Source of the DNA: an uncultured Bacteroidota bacterium
GTDB lineage: Bacteria > Bacteroidota > Bacteroidia > Chitinophagales > LD1
NCBI GenBank assembly: GCA_903861145.1
Contig: CAIOTH010000042.1
Location: forward strand, 34,236-98,235
Direction: 5' to 3'
Length of the DNA stretch: 64,000 nt
Part shown: piece by piece, positions 8,029-16,262 of the stretch
How the letters are laid out: every line of letters begins with the position of its first letter
How positions within the stretch are numbered: position 1 is the first letter of the stretch
The notes under the pieces: generated by a model
The model's database searches: none
Told to the model about the DNA's origin: nothing
Seen by the model: only the letters and a program-made list of their open reading frames with translations
Made by a program: the position numbers and the translations under genes

Positions 8029-10275
8029 TTAATGAATTGTATACCTAAATCCCACAAACCCCTTAATCCCTTCGTTCGACATAAAGCCGTATTCTGTATC
8101 AAAAAGGTAGCCGTTAGGATTGTTGACGTTTACCATTTGGTTAAACGGGTCGAACGGACGCATTATAGGGTTCTTTTGGGTAAAGTTGAAGAAGTTTTTA
8201 ATGCCGAAATACAACTCAACGCCCTTCTTAAATTTTTTTGTAACCTGTATGTTTTGAATAGTAAACCACTGCGACATGGATGGCCGGTAATCATTTGTTT
8301 CGGTTACCAATAACATGGGGCTTACAAAATTACCTGTCCAATCAAGCGATAGCTGTGGCACCGGGAAATTGTAGCTTAAATAAAAGTTGCTGGTAAAGTT
8401 GGGTGAGTGCACCGCAGGTTGCTTGTCTTTGCTTCCATCGGCATTTACGTTTACCTGCCACACTTTTACATAGGTAAAACCGATGCCCACTTTTAGCGGG
8501 TAAGCAAATGTAAAGTCGGCGTTGCCGCTAAAGCCCGGTGCATTTAATCCTCCTTTGGTATTGGTATAAACCACATAGCCATTTGTCGAGTAATCAGGGT
8601 CTATGTAGTTTATGAAATAAGTGTAAAAGGCGCTAATATCAACGCTCATAATACCAAATGGCAGCTGTTGTACACGTGTGTAATTGGCGTTAAAAGTCAT
8701 ATCCTGCTCCGGCGTTAATTTAACCGGCACCGAAATTACCCGTTGGCCGGTTAATGCTCCAAAACCGTCATTCAATAAATCCGGGACTCTATACCCTGTA
8801 CCAAACCCAAATCTTATTACATTTTTTTCATCCTGCGAGTTCCATTTGTAATTTATGCGTGGCGTTACAACCGGCCCTGCCTGGCTATTATAATCAAACC
8901 GTGCGCCCAGAATAAGTTTATGCAAACCGGTTATTGAAATTTCGTCCTCCATAAAAACACCGGCGGTATGTGATGTTTTTCCGCCACCTGTAAGGTAGTC
9001 TTCCGACAATGACGTATTATCCGCATAATATCTCATGCGGTAATCGCTACCTATCAATAAATAGTTGCGGGTATCTATGTTTTTGCTCCAGCTAAGCTGT
9101 GTATATACGCTGCGTTGTTTGCCGGTATACAAGTTGGTGCCGAAATACGCGTTTTGATAGTGCTCGCTGTAATCGCCTATTAGCAGAACCTTTTCTTTTA
9201 ACGGTAGTTCGTATTTAAAGCCTGCCTGCCATTGGTTGGTCCTTATCCATTGCGTGTAATACTGGTTGCTTCCTTTCAATAAACCCGGGGTGCTCATTTG
9301 CCCGCCAAAGCGGTCTTCAAATAAGTAACGGGCATAAATCATAGCTACCCGGTTATCTTTTCGGTTTATGTTCCATTTATTAAAAAAGTTGAACCGGTTG
9401 GTGAGTGGTATATCCATAAAGCCGTCGGTATTCAAATCCCAACGGCTGTTCATGTTTTCGCCGCTTATCGAAAAAAGGCTGCTTACATTTTTCAATCTGA
9501 AAGAAGCTGAAAAATCTTCGGTGGTTTCGAGATACGAGGTAAGGTTAACGTTGGCATAAAACACGGGTGCATTATCCGGGCTTTTGGTAATAATGTTAAT
9601 CACCCCCGCCATAGCGTTAGACCCATAAAGGGTGGAAGAGGCCCCTTTTACTATTTCAATTTTGTCAATAATACCCATGGGGAAAGCATTAAGCGCATAA
9701 ATACCGGCAAGGCCATTCATGGCCGGTACTCCATCAATTAAAATTTCGGTGTAATTGCCTTCAATGCCGTTAATCTGTATATCGCTGGTATTTGCAACGC
9801 CATTATCAACATCAGAAAAGATGCCGTTAATGCCACTTAGCGCATCCCATAAATTGTTAGTGGGCGAACGCTGAAAATATTTGGTGGTATATATATCAAC
9901 CGGTGTAACGCTGCTAAGCTTAGTGGCCTCCTTCATGTTACCCGTTACTACAACTGCGTTTATTTGCGACGTAAGTGGTATTAGCTCTGCCTTTACTTTT
10001 GTAACCTCGCCTGTTTTAATTTCAACCTCCTGCTGAAAGTTTTCATACCCTATAAATGATATCCGCAACTGGTATTTGCCAGCCGGTATCTGCTTCATTT
10101 CAAAAAGCCCGTCTTTATTAGTGGTGTCATTATAAGTAGTTTTAAGTAAAACTACCTGGGCAAGCTGTAAGGTGTCGTTACCGCCCATAACACTGCCCCT
10201 TAATACACCCGTTGCCTGTTGGCTAAATAACAGTGTAACCGGTATTATAAAAATAGCAGTGAAGAATTTCTTCAT
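8029..10275 (-). CDS. TonB-dependent outer-membrane receptor
   Basis: The 748-aa protein begins with a signal peptide (residues 1-20), then a CarboxypepD_reg-like beta-sandwich (about 22-110), a plug domain (about 125-230, with the ILIDGVP and IEIVKGASSTLYGSNAMAGVINI-type landmarks) and a C-terminal 22-strand barrel ending in an aromatic-rich strand (FRYTIH). It imports an unidentified ligand across the outer membrane using TonB energy. No SusD gene is adjacent, so it is a stand-alone receptor (siderophore, cobalamin or metal type) rather than a SusC of a polysaccharide locus. The barrel is shorter than in SusC proteins, in keeping with this. Confidence 0.93.
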   Translation of the reverse strand: MKKFFTAIFIIPVTLLFSQQATGVLRGSVMGGNDTLQLAQVVLLKTTYNDTTNKDGLFEMKQIPAGKYQLRISFIGYENFQQEVEIKTGEVTKVKAELIPLTSQINAVVVTGNMKEATKLSSVTPVDIYTTKYFQRSPTNNLWDALSGINGIFSDVDNGVANTSDIQINGIEGNYTEILIDGVPAMNGLAGIYALNAFPMGIIDKIEIVKGASSTLYGSNAMAGVINIITKSPDNAPVFYANVNLTSYLETTEDFSASFRLKNVSSLFSISGENMNSRWDLNTDGFMDIPLTNRFNFFNKWNINRKDNRVAMIYARYLFEDRFGGQMSTPGLLKGSNQYYTQWIRTNQWQAGFKYELPLKEKVLLIGDYSEHYQNAYFGTNLYTGKQRSVYTQLSWSKNIDTRNYLLIGSDYRMRYYADNTSLSEDYLTGGGKTSHTAGVFMEDEISITGLHKLILGARFDYNSQAGPVVTPRINYKWNSQDEKNVIRFGFGTGYRVPDLLNDGFGALTGQRVISVPVKLTPEQDMTFNANYTRVQQLPFGIMSVDISAFYTYFINYIDPDYSTNGYVVYTNTKGGLNAPGFSGNADFTFAYPLKVGIGFTYVKVWQVNVNADGSKDKQPAVHSPNFTSNFYLSYNFPVPQLSLDWTGNFVSPMLLVTETNDYRPSMSQWFTIQNIQVTKKFKKGVELYFGIKNFFNFTQKNPIMRPFDPFNQMVNVNNPNGYLFDTEYGFMSNEGIKGFVGFRYTIH

Positions 10276-10463
10276 TGCGCTAAATATAATAGTTTACGGT
10301 TTATGGTTTGCAGTTTACCATTTCAGGCTTGCGTTTTTTGATTTTTTTTTATGACTTAGCGCAGAACAGAGAATGCCCCAATGACCCTTTCATGTGCCGT
10401 TTTTGCTAATATATTTTTTATATTTTTGAAAAGACTTTTGCAAAATACCTTTAATCCAGCCTT

Positions 10464-11342
10464 ATGAAATCAGGAAGCATACGAAGTAGTGCCATGAAGA
10501 GTATGTTGTTTTTGATATTGCTCTGTAATTATGCTAAAGCGCAGGAGAGTTTTTCGTATTTGAAAAACAACATGATAATGGTAGAGGGCGGCACATTTAC
10601 CATGGGCGAAAAGGAGGACAGAGATAGTATCTGCACTCGTGTAGAGCGCCCGGCTCATCAGGTAACTGTAAGCAGCTTTTACATTGATAAATATGATGTT
10701 ACCGTAAAAGAGTTTGAAGTGTTTGCAAAAGAAACGGGCTACAAAACTGATGCTGAAAAAGGGGCCGGTAGTTCAATTTTAAAAGATACCGCGTGGTCAA
10801 GAGACAGCATCATTAACTGGCGTGATAATGCGAGAGGATATCCGCTGTATGACAATGAAAAAAATAACCCGGTAATACACATAAGCTTGAATGATGCCAA
10901 CGAATATTGCCGTTGGCTAACACATAAAACAGGACAAACTTACCGATTACCTACCGAGGCCGAGTGGGAGTTTGCCGCTCGCGGTGGTAATAAAAGCAAA
11001 GGATACAAATACGCTGGTAGCAATAGCCTCGATTCGGTAGCCTGGTATATACGCAATAGTCACGATAAGACCCATCCGGTGGGTCAAAAAAAGCCTAATG
11101 AGTTGGGCTTGTATGATATGAGTGGCAATGTTTGGCAATGGTGCGCCGATAGATTTGATGTTAGTTTTTATTTGTTGAGTCCGGAGAAAGACCCTACGGG
11201 CCCGATAATAGGAAGGTTTTATGTATGCCGCGGTGGGTCATTCTTACATTTTGCAAACGATTGTCGCATTGCCATGCGTACCGGCCGGGAAGCCTGGCAC
11301 CAAAGTAGTAGACATGGTTTTAGAGTTGTTAGGGATTTGTAA
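10464..11342 (+). CDS. Secreted formylglycine-generating-enzyme-like (SUMF1/FGE-sulfatase domain) protein
   Basis: The 292-aa protein has a signal peptide and one FGE-sulfatase domain: MVEGGTFTMG opening, PAHQVTVSSFYIDKYDVT, RLPTEAEWEFAARGG, GLYDMSGNVWQWCADR and RGGSFLHFANDCR near the end. In true FGE two cysteines bind copper; here the first is His262 and only Cys267 remains. It is therefore unlikely to make formylglycine and resembles the structural FGE-fold proteins of Bacteroidota (such as GldJ/GldK), although it is shorter. The start could also be the ATG at 10494, which gives a cleaner signal peptide. Confidence 0.85.
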   Translation: MKSGSIRSSAMKSMLFLILLCNYAKAQESFSYLKNNMIMVEGGTFTMGEKEDRDSICTRVERPAHQVTVSSFYIDKYDVTVKEFEVFAKETGYKTDAEKGAGSSILKDTAWSRDSIINWRDNARGYPLYDNEKNNPVIHISLNDANEYCRWLTHKTGQTYRLPTEAEWEFAARGGNKSKGYKYAGSNSLDSVAWYIRNSHDKTHPVGQKKPNELGLYDMSGNVWQWCADRFDVSFYLLSPEKDPTGPIIGRFYVCRGGSFLHFANDCRIAMRTGREAWHQSSRHGFRVVRDL

Positions 11343-11401
11343 AATTGATTTATGTCTGCCTCCCAACTTTTGCGTACCGGGTATTTTAGTAATTTCCCGC
11401 A

Positions 11402-12292
11402 ATGATTAACACCCCAACCCAAGATTCGAGTAAGCGCGATTATAGCTCAATAAGCCCTTCCGCTCGACAATTATTACTTTTAAAGGGCTTTGGCGATATA
11501 CCTTTTGCCCGGGAGGCCGCGCAGCTAATGTTGCAGCCCAAAATCTATATCAACAATCTCGACAACATGGATTTTCCATTTAAGGCGAGGTTATTGCATT
11601 TTGAAGCCCGCTATCAAAGCATTAACGATTTGCTTGAGGGACTTTCAATAAATAATGTGCTCGAGCTTTCATCGGGGTTTTCTTTTCGCGGGCTTGATTT
11701 GATTCAAAAAAAGGAAGTGAATTATATCGATACGGATTTGCCGGAGGTGATTGAACTTAAAAAGCAATTTATTGAGGCGCTTAATTCCCCAAACTTTAAA
11801 CCTTTGGGTAATCTTAAAACTTTGCCCTTAAATGCCCTTGACGAACAGCAATTTAACGAAACTGTAAAACTCTTTCCACCGGGTGAGGTTGCAATATTAA
11901 CAGAAGGACTATTGATGTATTTAAACCCCGAAGAGAAACTGAAGCTATTCGGTATTATTCATAACATTTTGAAACAAAGGTGTGGCTATTGGATTGTGGC
12001 CGATGTTTATGTGCGTAAGGATATTGACTTGCGCTATGCTATGGTAAACGATAACCTGCAGGGCTTTTACACGGCGCATAATATTGAAGAGAACAAGTTT
12101 GAAAGCTTTGTGGAAGCGGAAAAGCTATTTAATGAAGCTGGGCTGGTTATTGATAAAACTGCCGACAATGATTATAGTAAGCTAAGCGGGTATAATGATA
12201 TTCTCGGCACAGCGGATGCCGAGAATGTAAGCTTGGTAAAAAGTGCATCTGAAATCAGGACTACCTGGCGGTTGAAAGTGGCCGCACAGTAA
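11402..12292 (+). CDS. SAM-dependent methyltransferase, leucine carboxyl methyltransferase (LCM/PPM1) type
   Basis: The 296-aa protein has the class I methyltransferase pattern of the LCM family: a VLELSSGFSFRGLDL SAM-binding loop where the family has E-x-GxG-type residues, YIDTDLPEVIELKK (acidic end of strand 2) and the ILTEGLLMYL motif typical of LCM-like bacterial enzymes. Substrate unknown; bacterial members methylate small metabolites rather than PP2A. No signal peptide. It starts about 60 bp after the FGE-like gene and converges on folK with a 10-bp gap. Confidence 0.8.
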   Translation: MINTPTQDSSKRDYSSISPSARQLLLLKGFGDIPFAREAAQLMLQPKIYINNLDNMDFPFKARLLHFEARYQSINDLLEGLSINNVLELSSGFSFRGLDLIQKKEVNYIDTDLPEVIELKKQFIEALNSPNFKPLGNLKTLPLNALDEQQFNETVKLFPPGEVAILTEGLLMYLNPEEKLKLFGIIHNILKQRCGYWIVADVYVRKDIDLRYAMVNDNLQGFYTAHNIEENKFESFVEAEKLFNEAGLVIDKTADNDYSKLSGYNDILGTADAENVSLVKSASEIRTTWRLKVAAQ

Positions 12293-12302
12293 TGTTGAAA
12301 AG

Positions 12303-12785
12303 CTATTCTTTCAATTTAACTTCTGAATTATCTGCACAACTGCGCAAAAGTTCAATCATAGTTTTTTTGATTGTAGGGTGAATAAAATCCTGAGCTATTT
12401 CTGCCATTGGCACTAAAGTAAAACGGCGCTCTTGAATGTATGGGTGAGGTATTTTTAAATCAGGCAGGTCGATACTTTGGTTTGCGTAAAACAGAATGTC
12501 GACGTCAATAACGCGCGGGCCCCATTTGGTGGTTTCCTTTCGGCCCATTTCTTTTTCAATGTTTTTAAGTGCTGTTAAAAGCTTACTCGGGCTTAGGTTG
12601 GTTTGTATTTGTATAGCCTGGTTTAAAAAGTTTTGCTGCTCTTTTACTCCCCATGCTTCGGTTTCGTAAATCGAAGATAGTTTTACAATGGCACCCGCCC
12701 GTTCTTCTACCAATAACCGGGCTGTAGCTAGGTTTTCCGCGGGCATTCCTTCATTCGAACCAAGTAATAAATAAACCTCTGTCAT
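12303..12785 (-). CDS. folK: 2-amino-4-hydroxy-6-hydroxymethyldihydropteridine pyrophosphokinase
   Basis: HPPK transfers pyrophosphate from ATP to 6-hydroxymethyl-7,8-dihydropterin in folate synthesis. The protein shows the N-terminal LLLGSNEG, the YETEAWG...FLNQA pterin-binding stretch, RKETTKWGPRVIDVDIL (metal and ATP site, DxD) and PHPYIQERRFTLVPMAEIA. All catalytic landmarks are intact. I set the start at the ATG at 12785 (160 aa); the longer frame would need a TTG three codons earlier, and the GAGAGG before the ATG supports the shorter form. It is divergent from sppA. Confidence 0.95.
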   Translation of the reverse strand: MTEVYLLLGSNEGMPAENLATARLLVEERAGAIVKLSSIYETEAWGVKEQQNFLNQAIQIQTNLSPSKLLTALKNIEKEMGRKETTKWGPRVIDVDILFYANQSIDLPDLKIPHPYIQERRFTLVPMAEIAQDFIHPTIKKTMIELLRSCADNSEVKLKE

Positions 12786-12865
12786 GCCTCTCAAAAGTAT
12801 TATAATTGCAGAGATTTAAAATTTGCCTCAACGGCAATCGTCTTATTACCTTAAAACATAACTAA

Positions 12866-14614
12866 ATGAGACAGTTTTTGAAATTTACCCTGGCCACTGT
12901 TTTGGGCCTTTTTCTATTTTGCTGCATAGGCTTCGGCATTTTGGTTGGCATGATTTCTTCTGCAACCAAGGAAAAGAAAGTGTCGATTGAATCTAACTCA
13001 ATTTTGCGTCTTGACCTGAACTATACCATACATGAGAAGGATGAAGATAATCCGTTTGCCTCATTAGGGTTAGGAAGCACCAGGCCCAAAAAAGGAACCG
13101 GCCTGACTGAAATACGGGCCAGCATTAAACATGCTAAAACCGATGATAACATTAAAGGTATTTACCTGGAACTGGGCCTTAACGATAACGGCCTTGCTAC
13201 AATAGAAGCTATTCGCGATGCACTGATTGATTTTAAAAAATCGGGCAAGTTTGTATATGCTTATGGCGAAGTGGTATCTCAAAAGCAATACTATTTGGCT
13301 ACTGCTGCCGACCAGATTTTTATCAATCCCAGCGGCGGTATGGAACTGAAAGGTTTTGGACGCGAGATTATGTATTACAAAGGTATGTTTGATAAACTGG
13401 GTATAGAGGTGCAGGATTTTCACTGCGGTGCGTTTAAGAGTGCGATTGAGCCTTACATACGTACCAACATGAGCGAACCTAACCGTCAGCAGTTGACTGT
13501 AATTTACAGTGACGTTTACAGGCATTTTGTAAACAACATTGCCAACGCACGTAAAATTGATACTGCTGAATTGAATACTATTATCAATAACCTCCAGGCG
13601 GAAAGCAGCCAGAAGGATGTTGACCTGAAATTGATTGACGGTGCTTTATACTACGACCAGGTTTTAGATAAAATGAAAGATAAGGTAGGTAACGATAAGA
13701 AGAAAGACCTCAACTTTATTGACTTGTCGAAATACGCATCTACATTGCCAAATGATGTATCTGAATCGAACAAAATTGCCATAGTGTATGCCGATGGCGA
13801 AATTGTTGATGGCGATGGCAAAGACAACCAGGTAGGAGGTGAGGCCTTTGCAAAAATTATCCGCAAGCTTAGAAAGGACAATAAAGTAAAAGCGATTGTT
13901 TTGCGGGTAAACTCACCGGGTGGCAGTGCTTTAGCGAGTGATGTAATGTGGAGAGAATTGATTTTGGCTAAAAAGGAAAAACCATTGATTGTATCGTTTG
14001 GTGACCTTGCTGCCAGCGGCGGTTACTTTATCTCGTGCATGGGCGATAGGATTTTTGCTCAGCCCAACACGATTACAGGCTCTATTGGTGTATTTGGTTT
14101 GGTGCCAAATGCTAAAAAAATGTTTACCGATAAACTGGGTATTACTTTTGATGAAGTAAAGATTACCAGGCATGGTGTGCTGGGTGGCCTTACCAAGCCG
14201 CTTGATGCCGAAGAATCGGCGTTTGCGCAGCGGAATGTTGAGAAGACTTACCGCGAATTTAAGCAACACGTTGCTGAGGGCAGAGGCAAAGACACCGCAT
14301 ATATTGAATCACTGGCACAAGGCCGTGTTTGGACAGGTAACCAGGGTATCGCACTTGGACTTGTGGATGAAATTGGAGGTTTGGATGAGGCAATTGCTTA
14401 TGCTGCACAAAAAGCAAATCTTAAAAGCTACAGGTTGAAAGAATATCCTGAAGAGAAATCTTTAGCGGATAAAATTGCCGAAAGCTTTGGCGATATGAAA
14501 ATGCAAATGATTAAAGAAGAACTGGGCGACCAATATGAAACTTACAAAACTGTTCAATGGTTGAAGAGCGCTACCGGCGTTCAGGCGAGGATGGTTTATG
14601 ATTTAGGGTTGTAA
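12866..14614 (+). CDS. sppA: Signal peptide peptidase SppA, 67K type
   Basis: This is a 582-aa membrane-anchored serine protease that digests cleaved signal peptides. One N-terminal membrane anchor (about 7-32) is followed by two tandem ClpP-fold domains. The Ser/Lys dyad is split between them as in E. coli SppA: Lys191 in GAFKSAIEP and Ser384 in LAASGGYFIS. The NSPGG motif before Ser384 is also present. Length agrees with the long (67K) class. A strong rho-independent terminator follows at 14640-14665. Confidence 0.95.
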   Translation: MRQFLKFTLATVLGLFLFCCIGFGILVGMISSATKEKKVSIESNSILRLDLNYTIHEKDEDNPFASLGLGSTRPKKGTGLTEIRASIKHAKTDDNIKGIYLELGLNDNGLATIEAIRDALIDFKKSGKFVYAYGEVVSQKQYYLATAADQIFINPSGGMELKGFGREIMYYKGMFDKLGIEVQDFHCGAFKSAIEPYIRTNMSEPNRQQLTVIYSDVYRHFVNNIANARKIDTAELNTIINNLQAESSQKDVDLKLIDGALYYDQVLDKMKDKVGNDKKKDLNFIDLSKYASTLPNDVSESNKIAIVYADGEIVDGDGKDNQVGGEAFAKIIRKLRKDNKVKAIVLRVNSPGGSALASDVMWRELILAKKEKPLIVSFGDLAASGGYFISCMGDRIFAQPNTITGSIGVFGLVPNAKKMFTDKLGITFDEVKITRHGVLGGLTKPLDAEESAFAQRNVEKTYREFKQHVAEGRGKDTAYIESLAQGRVWTGNQGIALGLVDEIGGLDEAIAYAAQKANLKSYRLKEYPEEKSLADKIAESFGDMKMQMIKEELGDQYETYKTVQWLKSATGVQARMVYDLGL

Positions 14615-14639
14615 TTTCACGCATAAATAGATACAAAAG

Positions 14640-14665
14640 GGTCTGCCTAATGGCAGGCCTTTTTT
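14640..14665 (+). terminator. Rho-independent terminator after sppA
   Basis: An 8-bp stem (14640-14647 with 14652-14659, one G-T pair) with loop TAAT is followed by six T. It lies 25 bp after the sppA stop on the same strand. Confidence 0.85.
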
Positions 14666-14802
14666 GCTTTAAAGAAGGTTGTATTTTCAAATTTTTGTCT
14701 CAAACAAAGCCCTCATTGTTCGATTCTTATGTGGCTTAAATAATTGAAAATCAACTTATTGTAAGAGGTGAAAAATCTATTTTGCTTCGCTTTCCAAAAC
14801 TT

Positions 14803-14822
14803 GCTTGACAAGGCTTGACACC
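14803..14822 (+). promoter_or_regulatory. Two direct GCTTGACA repeats at 10-bp spacing
   Basis: GCTTGACAAG (14803-14812) is followed directly by GCTTGACACC (14813-14822), about 50 bp before the start of the secreted beta-helix gene. One helical turn of spacing puts both half-sites on the same face of the DNA, as expected for an activator or repressor site. The regulator is unknown. The core resembles the array at 55127-55156 read on the minus strand. Confidence 0.4.
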
Positions 14823-14874
14823 AGCGCTACATTATTAGTGTAAGCAACAGTTAACCTAATTAAAAGTAACCAAC

Positions 14875-16065
14875 ATGAACAAGTTAAACCAAATCATTGT
14901 AGCCGCCCTGGTAACTATCTCTTTAAACTCTTTTGCAGGCGATTGCACTGCTTTATCGGGCACTTATACCATTGGCAAGAATGAAGGTGCAGATTTTGCT
15001 TCGGTTACAGAGGCGGTAACTGCGGTTCAGTGCGGTGGTGTTAGCGGCCCGGTTACCTTCCGCATGGAAAGCGGGGTTTATAATGAGAGAGTGGTTATGT
15101 CTTCTATCCCTGGTGCATCGGTTTATAATACGGTTTCTTTTGAAAGCAAATCTGGCCAAAACAGCGATGTGGTTATAGGTTATGCAAATGCCGATGCAAC
15201 TTTTATTATGAACGGAACAAGCAATGTTTCTTTCAATAATATCGCTATCAACCACGTTGCAGCAACTTACGGTAACGCATTGCGTGTTGACGGCAAAGTA
15301 TCTAACATTCACTTTAGTAACGTTATTTTTACGGGTGTTGATGTTGCCCGCACGGGTGCTAACAGTGCTACTGTTTACTTTACTGCAAGCGCAAGCAAAA
15401 CCAATATCTCTTTCGAAAACTGCGAAATCAATAATGGCAGCACCGGTATCTTTAAAGGCGGTATGAATGCTGACATGGCCGATACCAAAACATCTATTAC
15501 CGGCACCTTATTCTTCAACCAATTCGAAACGGCGTTAGCCCTGTCTAACGAAACTGCTCCTAATATCAGCAATAACGTAATCAGCAGTCTATCAAACTTC
15601 AGCAATTATAAAGGCATTAGCTTAAAAAATGTTTCGAACGATATTACTATCAACAACAACGTAATTACCATGGCAACCGGCTCAACCGGTATTGAAATGA
15701 ATAATTGCGTTGCACAAGCTAACCGTTTAGGCCAGGTAACGGGTAACTCAATAGCAGTTGGTGGTAAAGATGAGGCAAACGGCATTATGTTAACCGGCGC
15801 CACCGATAACCAGGTGCTTAACTTTAACCGAGTTAAATTATCGAATGGCACTGAAACTGCTAAACAGGCTTACTATCGTAACAGCGGCGCGGGTAATAAC
15901 ATTAACATGTTAAACAACATTTTCTTCGACCTTTCGACCGGTGTTTATACTATAGTAGGGAACACTTACAAAGATATGTTTAACCAATTGCCAGCTCAAA
16001 GCAATGGCGCCTTAACCGTATCGGCTAACGGTATTATGATAGAAAAAACAAAACCAGTTCAATAA
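14875..16065 (+). CDS. Secreted right-handed beta-helix protein
   Basis: The 396-aa protein has a signal peptide (cleavage after SFA, residue 21) and then a parallel beta-helix with repeated short N-rich coils (FNNIAINHV, HFSNVIFTG, ISFENCEINNG, PNISNNVISS, ITINNNVITM). The first 100 residues (CTALSGTYTIG, ADFASVTEAV, GVSGPVTFRMESGVYNE) match the opening of large adhesin-like Bacteroidota surface proteins. There is no T9SS sorting tail and no obvious lyase active site, so it may be periplasmic or exported another way. It has its own terminator (16107-16135) and probable control repeats at 14803-14822. Confidence 0.75.
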   Translation: MNKLNQIIVAALVTISLNSFAGDCTALSGTYTIGKNEGADFASVTEAVTAVQCGGVSGPVTFRMESGVYNERVVMSSIPGASVYNTVSFESKSGQNSDVVIGYANADATFIMNGTSNVSFNNIAINHVAATYGNALRVDGKVSNIHFSNVIFTGVDVARTGANSATVYFTASASKTNISFENCEINNGSTGIFKGGMNADMADTKTSITGTLFFNQFETALALSNETAPNISNNVISSLSNFSNYKGISLKNVSNDITINNNVITMATGSTGIEMNNCVAQANRLGQVTGNSIAVGGKDEANGIMLTGATDNQVLNFNRVKLSNGTETAKQAYYRNSGAGNNINMLNNIFFDLSTGVYTIVGNTYKDMFNQLPAQSNGALTVSANGIMIEKTKPVQ

Positions 16066-16106
16066 TATAACTGTAAACTTTTCCTGCAATGCTTCCTGCA
16101 AAGCTC

Positions 16107-16135
16107 GGCCCGGTTCGTAACCGGGCCATTTTTTT
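16107..16135 (+). terminator. Rho-independent terminator after the beta-helix gene
   Basis: A perfect 9-bp G/C-rich stem (16107-16115 with 16119-16127, loop CGT) is followed by ATTTTTTT. It lies about 40 bp after the stop. Confidence 0.92.
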
Positions 16136-16138
16136 GCT

Positions 16139-16206
16139 CCTCACCCTGCCCTCTCCCAAGGAGAGGGTTCAAGTCCTTCTCCTTGGGAGAAGGATTTAGG
16201 ATGAGG
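16139..16206. repeat. REP-like palindromic element, copy 2 (inverted relative to copy 1)
   Basis: This 68-nt stretch is close to the reverse complement of 3951-4019. It has the same outer CCTCA...TGAGG stem and two inner hairpins (CCCTCTCC/GGAGAGGG and CCTTCTCC/GGAGAAGG). It sits directly behind a terminator and ahead of the next gene. Confidence 0.85.
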
Positions 16207-16262
16207 AAGCTATTATACTTCCCAATATTATTTAGTTTTACCTTAAACAGGCTTAACCCAAT

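Noticed and set aside
7924..8313. Open frame of 129 codons on the plus strand
   Set aside because: It lies over the N-terminal part of ung and the end of the TonB receptor gene; both real genes are on the other strand.
10425..10453. Promoter TTTG-N17-TACCTTTA before the FGE-like gene
   Set aside because: Only partial match to TAnnTTTG; not strong enough to list as a feature, though it would favour the start at 10494.
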